A DNA stretch of 64,000 nt from Rodentibacter heidelbergensis. GTDB taxonomy: Bacteria > Pseudomonadota > Gammaproteobacteria > Enterobacterales > Pasteurellaceae. Location: assembly GCF_002000125.1 (NCBI RefSeq), contig NZ_MLHH01000009.1, positions 1 through 64,000 of the forward strand, given 5' to 3'. The position numbers and the translations under genes were made by a program. Positions within the stretch are counted from its first letter, which is position 1; the number at the start of each line of letters is the position of its first letter. This document shows, piece by piece, positions 24,843 through 33,278 of the stretch. The notes under the pieces are model-generated. The model saw only the letters and a program-made list of their open reading frames with translations. It ran no database searches and was not told where the DNA came from.

Positions 24843-25558
24843 GTTTTCCCAGCCTTGTTTAAAAAATCCAAATAAAAACGCTCAAGGCTCTGCTCGCCCT
24901 TTAAAATATTTTGTATAGAACCTTCATAAATTAATTGCCCTTCATTGAGTAACACTAATTTATCGCATAATTGCTCAATTTCCTGCAAATAGTGGGAGGT
25001 ATAAATTACTGTTACCCCTTGTTGTTTCAATGCACGAACATTATCTAAAATAAATTGGCGGGATTGTGGATCGATACCCACCGTAATTTCATCGAGAAAA
25101 ATCACTTTCGGGCGATTAATTAACCCAATGGCAAAATTTAAACGGCGCTTTAACCCGCCTGATAAATGTTTGGCAAGCTTGTTTTTATGCGTGATTAAAT
25201 CCACTTGTTCCAATAATGTGAGTAAGTAGCCTTGATCTTTCACATCATAAAGTGCCGCAAAAAATTTTAGATTTTCCCATACCGTTAATAAGGGATAAAA
25301 GGCAAAATCCTGTGGAACTAAAGAAATTTGTTGGCGTTGCTGCTTATTGAGTTTGGAAGACTGCACACCGTCAAAATAAATCTCCCCTTGTTGTACCGAT
25401 TGAAGCCCTGCGAGCAATGACATCAATGTGGTTTTACCTGCGCCATTAGGGCCGAGTAGGCCAAGGGTTGACGCTGAATCAATATGAAAATTCACGGCGT
25501 TTAGGGCGTTCTTTTCAGCCTTGGGGTAGCGATGCGAGATATCTTTTAATACGATCAT
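24836..25558 (-). CDS. ABC transporter ATP-binding protein
   Basis: This 240 aa ATPase subunit has Walker A GPNGAGKT (about 36-43), the Q-loop in SLVPQDFAFYPLLTV, the signature LSGGLKRR, Walker B VIFLDE and the H-loop in YTSHYLQEIEQ. It belongs to the drug- and lipid-exporter (CcmA/DrrA-like) group. Its ATG overlaps the stop of the BtrH-like gene and its end overlaps the permease gene, so all three are coupled. It powers the ABC-2 permease encoded next to it. Confidence 0.92.
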   Translation of the reverse strand: MIVLKDISHRYPKAEKNALNAVNFHIDSASTLGLLGPNGAGKTTLMSLLAGLQSVQQGEIYFDGVQSSKLNKQQRQQISLVPQDFAFYPLLTVWENLKFFAALYDVKDQGYLLTLLEQVDLITHKNKLAKHLSGGLKRRLNFAIGLINRPKVIFLDEITVGIDPQSRQFILDNVRALKQQGVTVIYTSHYLQEIEQLCDKLVLLNEGQLIYEGSIQNILKGEQSLERFYLDFLNKAGKTC

Positions 25559-26547
25559 GATTTATGTAAGCCTTGCCACAGTATTTCTTCTTTCTGCGCA
25601 ATTTCTCTCAAAGAATTTGCGATGGTTTTATATTTTTCCATCGTTGGTTTTTTGCATTGCTTCACACAAAGAGTCGCAAATTCTCGCCACATGTCACCGA
25701 TTTCCGTCATTTGTTCAGAGGCTTGTTTGAATTTTGTCTCTTGGCAGATTTCAGCGGCTTGTTCAAGGAAATAGGCGTAGAGATAACGAAATCCTGCTCC
25801 ACCTGTGCCGATTTCTTCTTGCATTCGTACGATATGTCCAAGATATAAGCGGTTATATTTTTCACCTTTTTTACAAAGGGCGAGATTTTCGATGGATTTT
25901 GCGACTGTCCGAATACCCTTTACCCCCACAAAAAAGAGGGGAGCGAGCATTTGTTTAGCTTGTTTTCGAATAGCTTTGCGCACTAATGTGGGTAAGTCAA
26001 CTTGAGAAAAATTAGGTGTTTGTTCAAAATAATACATTAACCCTTTTGCCGCTAATGCACCTTTAGCAAAGCGGGCTTTTTGTAAATCTTTCGCAGTACA
26101 ACGTTGCACGGTTTCAAACACAGGATCGCTGATTAAATATTCATTTTGTGCTTTGCCATAGACCAATAAATTATGGGCATTAAAATGAAAACGCATTTCG
26201 GGTGGAAAGTAAGGTAACCAAAATACGGAGGTTTGTAAGCCGACTAACTTGCCATTTTGTAAGGCTTGATCCAATGCCTCCATGCCTTCCGTTTCTGAGC
26301 GAAACTTTTGAATTTTTAACCGCACTTTCAGTATTTTCGACACATTTTTAATAATACTTCTCGGTGGCATACGATAAGAAATTAACGGCATTCCGTTGAC
26401 TTTGATAACCGGTAGATAAACAAACGTCAACGCAGAAGCTAAACCAAAAACCATGGCTTCATTGAGTTTTGCACCGTGAGAGGTTAATAATGTTGACATA
26501 ACCCCACTTTCACAGTGGGCAGTGTGTTGGTGGTTAAACTGATTCAT
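25555..26547 (-). CDS. BtrH-like acyltransferase / cysteine peptidase-fold protein
   Basis: The 330 aa protein begins with QHTAHCESGVMSTLL, giving a candidate nucleophile Cys12. FNAHNLLVYG (His125) and ISDPVFE (Asp141) complete a papain-like Cys-His-Asp set, which is the pattern of the BtrH N-terminal domain (plus a DUF4872-type C-terminal part). BtrH in butirosin synthesis is known to move an acyl chain from an ACP to an amino-sugar. By analogy this protein could move the polyene acid from an ACP to a resorcinol hydroxyl. That assignment is inference from context. An uptake signal lies at 26319-26327. It overlaps the ABC ATPase gene and lies 26 bases after the RhuM gene. Confidence 0.75.
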   Translation of the reverse strand: MNQFNHQHTAHCESGVMSTLLTSHGAKLNEAMVFGLASALTFVYLPVIKVNGMPLISYRMPPRSIIKNVSKILKVRLKIQKFRSETEGMEALDQALQNGKLVGLQTSVFWLPYFPPEMRFHFNAHNLLVYGKAQNEYLISDPVFETVQRCTAKDLQKARFAKGALAAKGLMYYFEQTPNFSQVDLPTLVRKAIRKQAKQMLAPLFFVGVKGIRTVAKSIENLALCKKGEKYNRLYLGHIVRMQEEIGTGGAGFRYLYAYFLEQAAEICQETKFKQASEQMTEIGDMWREFATLCVKQCKKPTMEKYKTIANSLREIAQKEEILWQGLHKS

Positions 26548-26573
26548 TTGTAAGGTATTGTAAAAATGAGTAT

Positions 26574-27575
26574 TTATTTCTTTAATTTTAAGAGTTGCTT
26601 TATATAAATTTCGCCTTCTTTTTCTTTCTTTAAACGGCGAGCTTCAGCAAATTGCTCATACTCTAAAAAGGCTTTTTCATCTGCTTGTTTTTTAGTGATT
26701 GAACCTTTATTTTCTAAGACATGACGATCATTGAAGGCGAGAAAATCATCTAATTTTTGTTCCCAGTCTTTTAAAAAAAACTGTTTTTTACGAGATGCTT
26801 GATCTTCTGCAAAATCTAGCCACATAGAAACAATGCGGTTTAACTCAGTAATTTCTGTTTCATTAAGATAGTTTTTTGCAACAATGACATCTTTTTTTGC
26901 TACTTCTATGCCTCGGAAATTTGTTAATCCCATATTGGGTAAGTTGGCGTTGGCTCGCTGGAAAATAATTTCTGCTGCGGTTTGATTTGTACAGGCAAAA
27001 TGTAATTTGTTTTGAATTTTTTGAAAAAATTGTGTGGTTTCTTTAAATGATGGCTGATAGTCTGCAGCCAAAGTAAAAATTTCTCGTACGCGCAGATACA
27101 TGCGGCGTTCACTGGCACGAATATCTCGAATTTTTTCTAATAAGAGATCGAAATAATCGTCCGCTTGATTTGTCCCGATTGGTGGATTTTTTAATCGTTC
27201 TTCATTGAGGACAAAGCCTTTTTGAATATATTCCGTAAGCGTTCGAGTGGCCCATTGGCGGAATTGTGTGCCTCTAACAGAACGAATGCGGTAACCAACA
27301 GCAATAATAAGTGGTAAAGGGTAATAGGCTATTTGGCGTTTTATTTTTCTTAGCCCCTCATTTTTAACTGTCAACTGAAAGTTGACGGTTGATATTTCAT
27401 CAAATTCTTGTTCATTAAAAATAGCCTTAATATGCTTGCTGATATTTTGTTTTGTTGTTTGGTATAACTCGGCTAATTCCTGTTGATTCAGCCATAATTG
27501 TTGTCCTAACTCGCGTAAGGTGAATTGAGATAAACCGTCCTCGGTGGTGTAAATAATAATGTCATTATCAGCCAT
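26574..27575 (-). CDS. RhuM family protein
   Basis: This 333 aa protein has the N-terminal half typical of RhuM / Bro-like proteins: WLNQQELAELYQTTKQNISKHI (about 29-50) looks like a helix-turn-helix, followed by YYPLPLIIAVGYRIRSVRGTQFRQWAT. The C-terminal half is charged and probably helical, ending in Lys-rich repeats. RhuM proteins are common accessory genes linked to mobile or defence loci, and their molecular function is not settled. The start is the ATG at 27575, overlapping the stop of the HTH gene. No uptake signal occurs in it or its partner, unlike most of the operon. It looks like a later insertion into the DAR-type operon. Confidence 0.85.
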   Translation of the reverse strand: MADNDIIIYTTEDGLSQFTLRELGQQLWLNQQELAELYQTTKQNISKHIKAIFNEQEFDEISTVNFQLTVKNEGLRKIKRQIAYYPLPLIIAVGYRIRSVRGTQFRQWATRTLTEYIQKGFVLNEERLKNPPIGTNQADDYFDLLLEKIRDIRASERRMYLRVREIFTLAADYQPSFKETTQFFQKIQNKLHFACTNQTAAEIIFQRANANLPNMGLTNFRGIEVAKKDVIVAKNYLNETEITELNRIVSMWLDFAEDQASRKKQFFLKDWEQKLDDFLAFNDRHVLENKGSITKKQADEKAFLEYEQFAEARRLKKEKEGEIYIKQLLKLKK

Positions 27576-27957
27576 TTTTAATGTCCTCAATACTTATCCC
27601 AAACACTTCAGCGTATCGCCCTAATGTTTTATCCGATAATTTCTCAAACAGATTGGGTTTAAAGTGCCGTTTGATTTGCCATTGCCAGAATCCCGTGGCT
27701 TGAGCGAGGCTGGTGAGATCGAAGCGGTTGAGGTACATATAATAAAAGAGCGGTGATTTTTCACCACGTTTTACCGCATTGAGTGCATCCTTTGCCAGTT
27801 GTTGCAATTCTTCTACCGCCTGTTCTGTGGCGAAGGTTTCCGTATCCCAACCGTTAGAAGTGGCAGTTTGGTAACAGCCGTTTTGTGTCGCGTAAATTAC
27901 TTTTCGTTGCCCTTTGAAAATTTTACTGTCGTCTTGCGGGATATCATTCACCTCCAT
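27568..27957 (-). CDS. Small HTH-like protein of the DAR-type operon
   Basis: The 129 aa protein has an N-terminal part (KIFKGQRKVIYATQNGCYQT, then TEQAVEELQQLAKDALNAVKRG) and a C-terminal helical part, LTSLAQATGFWQWQIKRHFKP, followed by LGRYAEVFGISIEDI. The latter resembles an XRE-like helix-turn-helix. I do not recognise a named family with certainty. Its start overlaps the end of the DarB-type KAS III gene by 14 bases and its end overlaps the RhuM gene. Tight coupling to the KAS III gene suggests it belongs to the biosynthetic operon and may regulate it or assist DarB. It could equally be a partner of RhuM. Confidence 0.6.
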   Translation of the reverse strand: MEVNDIPQDDSKIFKGQRKVIYATQNGCYQTATSNGWDTETFATEQAVEELQQLAKDALNAVKRGEKSPLFYYMYLNRFDLTSLAQATGFWQWQIKRHFKPNLFEKLSDKTLGRYAEVFGISIEDIKNG

Positions 27958-29107
27958 CGACTACCTCCAGTAACATAAAACAGGAGGAAAAACGACCGCT
28001 CTCCGGAATGTAACAAAGCACTTTTTGTCCGGCAATAAGCGGAAATTTCTCCAAAAATTCTTGCAAAATAATGTAGATGGAGGCTGAGCCTGTATTGCCT
28101 TTGGTTTCTAAATTAGTGAACCATTTTTCCTGTGGGATCACAAAGTTGATGTTTTTTAATCCATCAAGCAATTTATCACGGAAGAAGCCTGATGAATAAT
28201 GTGGCAAAAAGTAGTCGATATCATCCGGATTCAAATGGTATTTATTAATTAAACGAAGTAGGGCGTTTTCTACGGTGCAACGGACAATATTTTCATTAAG
28301 CAGTTTGACATCTTGTTTTACTGCCATAAAACTGTGGGTGTCACGGGTTTGTTTATCCACGGTTTTCCAGCTGATAAAACGCTCCCCTTGTAAATCGGCG
28401 CCTGCATACATACACACGGGCATTTCGTTAGCATAAGAAATTAACTCAATCCAATGAATTTTGAGGCTCAAACCTTGTAGATTCGGTTGAGCACTGAGAT
28501 GTACCGCCCCTGCGCCGTCAGAAAGCATCCACCGCAGGAAATCTTTTTCAAAGCCAATTTCAGGTCGAGCGTTGTTGAGTTTTTTTTGGTCGATCTCGGC
28601 TTCAAAATGTTCACTACGCATAATGGCAGAGGCCGATTCAGAGGCTACGGCAATGGCATGTTGATGTTCACCGGTACGAATGGCGTTGTAAGCATGTTTC
28701 ATCGCCGCCATTCCTGCCACACAAACACCAGCAGTGGTGAGTACTTCATAAGCAGGAGCATTGGGGATTAAGCCGTGTACCATCACACCCTGTCCGGGCA
28801 TAATTTGGTCGGGATAAGAAGTGCCGCAAGCTAAACAGCTGACATCCTCTGCCTTTAAGCCTTGGGCAAATAATCCTTTAATGGCCTCCACTGCTAATTC
28901 TGTCCCTGTGTGAGTGGTTTCACGGGTTTGGGGATCAATCGCATAATAGCGGCTTTTAATGGCATTGGAGCGTAAAATCATTTTACGCACACGAGAAGGT
29001 AATTCGCCAATTTGGCCTAACACCTGTTCAATTTGGTCATTTTCTATAGGCCCATTAGGCAAAAATGTGGCAATGTGGTTAATGTAAACATCCGTTAAAG
29101 CGGTCAA
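27944..29107 (-). CDS. darB: KAS III-like ketosynthase, DarB-type
   Basis: The 387 aa thiolase-fold enzyme has the KAS III triad: Cys129 in TTAGVCVAGM, His303 in LPHYSSG and Asn338 in TKGNTGSAS. It is longer than FabH (about 317) and in line with DarB. DarB is known to condense and cyclise two acyl chains to a cyclohexanedione, the precursor of a dialkylresorcinol. The only plausible start is TTG at 29107, behind an AGGGGAA site; the next ATG would remove the N-terminal KAS fold. Two bases separate it from the DarA-type gene. Another long KAS III function, such as OleA-like condensation, cannot be excluded. Confidence 0.75.
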   Translation of the reverse strand: MTALTDVYINHIATFLPNGPIENDQIEQVLGQIGELPSRVRKMILRSNAIKSRYYAIDPQTRETTHTGTELAVEAIKGLFAQGLKAEDVSCLACGTSYPDQIMPGQGVMVHGLIPNAPAYEVLTTAGVCVAGMAAMKHAYNAIRTGEHQHAIAVASESASAIMRSEHFEAEIDQKKLNNARPEIGFEKDFLRWMLSDGAGAVHLSAQPNLQGLSLKIHWIELISYANEMPVCMYAGADLQGERFISWKTVDKQTRDTHSFMAVKQDVKLLNENIVRCTVENALLRLINKYHLNPDDIDYFLPHYSSGFFRDKLLDGLKNINFVIPQEKWFTNLETKGNTGSASIYIILQEFLEKFPLIAGQKVLCYIPESGRFSSCFMLLEVVDGGE

Positions 29108-29109
29108 AA

Positions 29110-30033
29110 TTATTCCCCTGAAGGTTTAGCAAAATCGTTTTTTTGTTTGGTTAATTTTTCTTTTAATAAGGGTTTGAGTAAGACTTTAATCAGTGCAGAA
29201 ATCGGCACGACAGTCAAAATCAGTATAATCAAAAAGGCGATATAAAAATAGAGCATACCCTGGCGAAAACGAGGTGAAATTTGACCGCACTTTATGAGGA
29301 GTTTCCCCCATAAATAAAAACTGCGATGCCCCACTTTTTCGCTCATCATTAATTTTTCATCAATTTTCACTGCGCCCATTTTTTGAAATAGGGTATGATC
29401 AAGTGGTCTATTATCTGATAAAACCTGTGATAATTTTTTGCCAAAACGTTGCATATCTTGCATTTCTGCTTCGCTAATTCCTGCACTGGGTAACCAAGAA
29501 AAATAACGTTTTTTACCGCTTAACATCCAAGCAGGCGTAGTAATAAAACTTTGCCAAGCATTGGACTGATCAGTTTTTACGACATTGGCAATCAATTTGC
29601 CACCTTTCTGGGCGATCATTTTTTTCATTTTTTCTTGTGCCATCAACCACATATTACGGCAACCAATTAATGTGATGACCGGCGTATCTTTTAACAGGTT
29701 TGCTTGTGTTGATTGCAAAAAGGCAGAAATCGGTTGAGCGGGAGATAAAAACCATACTGTATAGGCAATCACGACTAAATCATATTTTTCACGCTGTAAT
29801 GGTAGTGGCTCAATAGGAGCAGGCTGTAAATGCACTGATTCAGGAAATTGATTAAAAAAATGCATAAATTTCCAAGGAAAAGGATAAGGCTCACAGGGTT
29901 TTATGAGGTGATGTTCTAAATGAATATCATCCTGTTGTAAGGGGGCAAGAAAATGTTCAACAAGACGAGAAAGTTGCCCTGTTTGGGAATAGGAAATGAT
30001 GAGGATGTTTTGAGATTTTTTTTGCATAGACAT
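29110..30033 (-). CDS. darA: Flavodoxin-like enzyme, DarA-type
   Basis: The 307 aa protein has an N-terminal flavodoxin-like fold with the FMN-phosphate-binding ISYSQTGQLSRLVEHFL (about 13-29). A VIAYTVWFLSPAQPI segment follows near 90. A C-terminal membrane helix lies at about 270-290 (FYIAFLIILILTVVPISALI). This pattern matches 'dialkylresorcinol condensing enzyme' DarA, which works with DarB and oxidises the cyclohexanedione to the aromatic resorcinol. It is the first gene of the minus-strand operon, 24 bases after hslR with no clear terminator between. An uptake signal lies at 29284-29292. A different flavodoxin-family oxidoreductase is possible, but the pairing with a DarB-type enzyme supports the call. 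Confidence 0.72.
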   Translation of the reverse strand: MSMQKKSQNILIISYSQTGQLSRLVEHFLAPLQQDDIHLEHHLIKPCEPYPFPWKFMHFFNQFPESVHLQPAPIEPLPLQREKYDLVVIAYTVWFLSPAQPISAFLQSTQANLLKDTPVITLIGCRNMWLMAQEKMKKMIAQKGGKLIANVVKTDQSNAWQSFITTPAWMLSGKKRYFSWLPSAGISEAEMQDMQRFGKKLSQVLSDNRPLDHTLFQKMGAVKIDEKLMMSEKVGHRSFYLWGKLLIKCGQISPRFRQGMLYFYIAFLIILILTVVPISALIKVLLKPLLKEKLTKQKNDFAKPSGE

Positions 30034-30057
30034 GGCGATATCCCATTTAAAAGAGAT

Positions 30058-30450
30058 TCAACTTAATTCTTGATGCTTAAACTTCAACAAATCCCGACGT
30101 TCTTTTTTGTTCGGGCGGCGTTCGGGGTGGGGCATCGATAGGGCGTTGTTTTTTCTAGCCCATGCCATTTCTTCCCGTTTTTTCACACTTTGATCTGTTT
30201 CACGATAAAGTAATTGTGCCTCGGGTGCGCCACGGCGTTGATCGCTTAACACTAAAACTTCAATTTCTTTTTCTTCATTACCTTGGCGTAATTTTAAAAC
30301 CGCACCCACTTCCACAATTTTACTAACTTTTGCCCGTTGTCCGTTGTAATGCACTTTTCCCCCTTCAATCATGGCTTTGGCAAGACTGCGGGTTTTATAA
30401 AAGCGGGCAGCCCATAACCATTTATCAAGGCGAACGTCTTTTTCTTCCAT
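30058..30450 (-). CDS. hslR: Ribosome-associated heat shock protein Hsp15
   Basis: Hsp15 binds free 50S subunits carrying a nascent chain and helps recycle them. The 130 aa protein opens with the S4 RNA-binding domain (VRLDKWLWAARFYKTRSLAKAMIEGG), then QRAKVSKIVEVG. It ends with the basic tail containing HPERRPNKKERRDLLKFKHQ, which is almost identical to the E. coli protein. The ATG at 30450 gives the family N terminus; an upstream TTG (30471) is less likely. It is divergent from nudE and immediately upstream of the DAR-type operon. Confidence 0.95.
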   Translation of the reverse strand: MEEKDVRLDKWLWAARFYKTRSLAKAMIEGGKVHYNGQRAKVSKIVEVGAVLKLRQGNEEKEIEVLVLSDQRRGAPEAQLLYRETDQSVKKREEMAWARKNNALSMPHPERRPNKKERRDLLKFKHQELS

Positions 30451-30520
30451 TTGGGATCTCTCTTTGCTCAATTTGTGATACAGTTTTTGCCCAATGGTAT
30501 CACAGAATAAAGGAAAAATT

Positions 30521-31084
30521 ATGAAGTCGGATGATCAAAATATGTTGCCCCAAATTTTATCAACACGTACTGTTGCAAAATCCCGTTTATTTGAGATAGA
30601 AGCGGTGGATTTACGCTTTAGTAATGGTGAAAAGCGCACTTATGAACGCTTTAAACCGGGGGCGCATCAGGCGGTGATGATGGTGCCGATTGAAGGTGAT
30701 GCGCTTTTAATGATTCGAGAATATGCGGTAGGGACGGAGCGTTATGAGCTGAGTTTTCCTAAAGGAGGTGTGGATGTGGGGGAAACACCAAAGGAAGCTG
30801 CTAATCGTGAATTAAAAGAAGAAATCGGCGTGGGGGCAAAACGCATTGATTTTTTACGCACTGTGATGACAAGCCCAAGTTATATGCGTAACCCGATGCA
30901 TATTTTTATTGTGCAGGATTTCTACCCTTGCAAACTCGAAGGAGATGAACCCGAACCCTTAGAAGTCGTTCGTTTTCCGTTGGCAAAATTGGATGAATTA
31001 ATTGCCAATCCGGATTTCAATGAAGCTAGAAATTTGACCGCACTTTATGCTTTGAGAGATTATTTGCGTCATCAAAGGCTGTAA
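30521..31084 (+). CDS. nudE: ADP compounds hydrolase NudE
   Basis: NudE hydrolyses ADP-ribose, NADH and diadenosine polyphosphates. The 187 aa protein has the full Nudix box spanning about 82-104, with GETPKEAANRELKEEIG carrying the metal-binding glutamates. REYAVGTERYELSFPKGG leads into it, and EGDEPEPLEVVRFPL lies near the C terminus, all as in E. coli NudE (186 aa). I use the ATG at 30521 behind an AAAGGAA site. It is divergent from hslR, the pairing seen in E. coli as well. Confidence 0.93.
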   Translation: MKSDDQNMLPQILSTRTVAKSRLFEIEAVDLRFSNGEKRTYERFKPGAHQAVMMVPIEGDALLMIREYAVGTERYELSFPKGGVDVGETPKEAANRELKEEIGVGAKRIDFLRTVMTSPSYMRNPMHIFIVQDFYPCKLEGDEPEPLEVVRFPLAKLDELIANPDFNEARNLTALYALRDYLRHQRL

Positions 31085-31225
31085 AAGGTAGATGATTATT
31101 TCTAATAAAATAGGTGGTTTATTAAACATTTTCTAATTTAATAAAACAAATATTAAACAATGCTTGAGATTTTGGACATTTTTTGCAAAATTGAAGGCCT
31201 TATTATTTAACCTAGGGAAAATAGG

Positions 31226-33226
31226 ATGCCTCATTCAAATTTAAAAGAGCTCACTTTTCGTGGGATGATTCTCGGGGCGTTAATTACGGTGATTTTTACC
31301 GCATCTAACGTCTATTTAGGCTTAAAAGTCGGGATGACTTTTGCCTCTTCCATTCCGGCTGCCGTGATTTCTATGGCAGTGTTAAAATTCTTTAAAGATT
31401 CCAGCATCTTGGAAAATAACATGGTACAAACGCAGGCTTCTGCGGCGGGGACGTTATCCTCTGTGATTTTCGTTTTACCGGGCTTATTGATGATGGGTTA
31501 CTGGAATGATTTTCCATTTTGGCAAACCATGTTGATTTGTGCCGCCGGTGGTACATTAGGGGTATTGTTCACCATTCCATTACGTCGTGCGATGGTGGTG
31601 AATAGTGATTTACCTTATCCGGAAGGTGTGGCAGCGGCTGAAATTTTGAAAGCGGGTAATCACGATAAAGGCGATACCGGGGTAAAAGATATTGCCTATG
31701 GCGGGGTATTAGCCGGCGTGGTAGCCTTTTTAACCAATGGCTTACGGGTAATGGCAGATGGTGCGAGTGCATGGTTCCAAACCGGTAAAGCCGCCTTCCA
31801 GTTACCAATGGGCTTCTCTTTGGCGTTATTAGGCGCAGGTTATTTGATCGGTATCGTCGGCGGTATTGCAATACTAGTCGGTTTGGTGCTGACTTGGGGT
31901 GTTGCCGTGCCATTCTTTACGATGTCCGGTGATATGCCAACGGAGATGAGTTTGATCGACTTTGCCATGAGTACATGGAAAACCAAAGTCCGTTTTATTG
32001 GGGTGGGAACGATTGGTATTGCCGCAATTTGGACATTGTTGGTTTTAATGAAACCGATGGTCGAAGGCATGGTGCATTCTTTCCGTATGTTAAAAAGCGG
32101 TCAATCAGAATCCGATCACCGTATTGATATCGACCTTTCGCCAAAAACCATGATCTATATCCTGATTGCGACCGTGGTATTGATTGTGATTTCATTGCAT
32201 CACTTTATCGCTGCAGCGCCGATTTCACCGGAACTGGCGATTTTATTAGTGGTAGTTTGTACTTTCTTGGCGGTATTTATCGGCTTTTTTGTGGCCGCGG
32301 CTTCCGGTTATATGGCGGGATTAGTTGGGTCTTCATCCAGCCCCATTTCCGGTATCGGGATTATCTCGGTCATTGTCATTTCGCTTGTGCTAGTGTCTAT
32401 CGGTAATGCGACTGGCTTGTTTGAAACTACCGACGGTCAGAAATTTTTAACTGCACTGACACTCTTTACCGCCTCTATCGTGCTGACCACGGCAACGATT
32501 TCTAATGATAATTTGCAGGATTTAAAAACCGGTTTGTTAGTTGAAGCCACACCATGGCGTCAGCAAGTGGCATTGATCATTGGTTGTTTTGTCGGCGCAC
32601 TAGTGATTGCACCGGTATTGGAGATTTTATATCACGCTTATGGTTTTAGTGGGGCATTGCCTCGGGCGGATATGGATCCAACCCAAGCGCTTTCTGCACC
32701 ACAAGCCACGATTATGACAACTATCTCACAAGGGATTTTTACCAACCAATTAGAATGGACATACATTTTAACCGGTGTGGGGTTAGGGGCGGTGTTAATT
32801 GTTATTGATGCCTTCTTGAAAAAAGTGAGTAATAAAGCCTTTGCATTACCGGTATTAGCGGTGGGGATTGGTATTTATTTGCCCCCATCCATTAATACAC
32901 CGGTAGTGATTGGGGCTTTCTTAGCCTGGTTCATTAACCGCCATATTGCCAACTATGCTGCACGCACCGGCAATCAACAAATCTCCGCTAAAGCAGAACG
33001 TTTTGGAACGCTTTTCTCCGCAGGTTTGATCGTAGGGGAAAGCCTTATGGGCGTGATCCTAGCCTTTGTGATTGCCGCTTCCGTCACCTCCGGCGGTTCT
33101 GAAGCGCCACTTGCACTTCATCTTGAAAATTGGGACCGCATCGGTGAAATATTGGGTTTAACCGTATTTGTTGCAGGGATCATTATTTTTGCTTCTCGTG
33201 TATTGCGTGCGAAAAAATCTGATTAA
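31226..33226 (+). CDS. OPT family oligopeptide transporter
   Basis: This is a 666 aa protein with about 16 membrane helices. The OPT signature is visible in LTFRGMILGALITVIFTASNVYLGLKVG near the N terminus and PYPEGVAAAEILKAG at about 131-145. OPT transporters of this bacterial clade import small peptides or metal complexes; the substrate here cannot be read from sequence. A TAGGGAAAATAGG leader precedes the ATG. It is monocistronic up to a strong hairpin at 33242, although the next gene begins directly at that hairpin. Confidence 0.92.
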   Translation: MPHSNLKELTFRGMILGALITVIFTASNVYLGLKVGMTFASSIPAAVISMAVLKFFKDSSILENNMVQTQASAAGTLSSVIFVLPGLLMMGYWNDFPFWQTMLICAAGGTLGVLFTIPLRRAMVVNSDLPYPEGVAAAEILKAGNHDKGDTGVKDIAYGGVLAGVVAFLTNGLRVMADGASAWFQTGKAAFQLPMGFSLALLGAGYLIGIVGGIAILVGLVLTWGVAVPFFTMSGDMPTEMSLIDFAMSTWKTKVRFIGVGTIGIAAIWTLLVLMKPMVEGMVHSFRMLKSGQSESDHRIDIDLSPKTMIYILIATVVLIVISLHHFIAAAPISPELAILLVVVCTFLAVFIGFFVAAASGYMAGLVGSSSSPISGIGIISVIVISLVLVSIGNATGLFETTDGQKFLTALTLFTASIVLTTATISNDNLQDLKTGLLVEATPWRQQVALIIGCFVGALVIAPVLEILYHAYGFSGALPRADMDPTQALSAPQATIMTTISQGIFTNQLEWTYILTGVGLGAVLIVIDAFLKKVSNKAFALPVLAVGIGIYLPPSINTPVVIGAFLAWFINRHIANYAARTGNQQISAKAERFGTLFSAGLIVGESLMGVILAFVIAASVTSGGSEAPLALHLENWDRIGEILGLTVFVAGIIIFASRVLRAKKSD

Positions 33227-33241
33227 TCCCTAAAATTCCTT

Positions 33242-33278
33242 TAAAATAGGCTATCCTTTCACGATAGCCTATTTTTTT
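33242..33278 (+). terminator. Terminator after the OPT transporter gene
   Basis: An 11-base stem, AAATAGGCTAT (33244-33254) and its complement (33264-33274), encloses a 9-base loop and ends in a T7 tract. The T tract runs directly into the ATG of the next gene at 33279, so the hairpin occupies the place where that gene's ribosome site should be. Confidence 0.85.
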
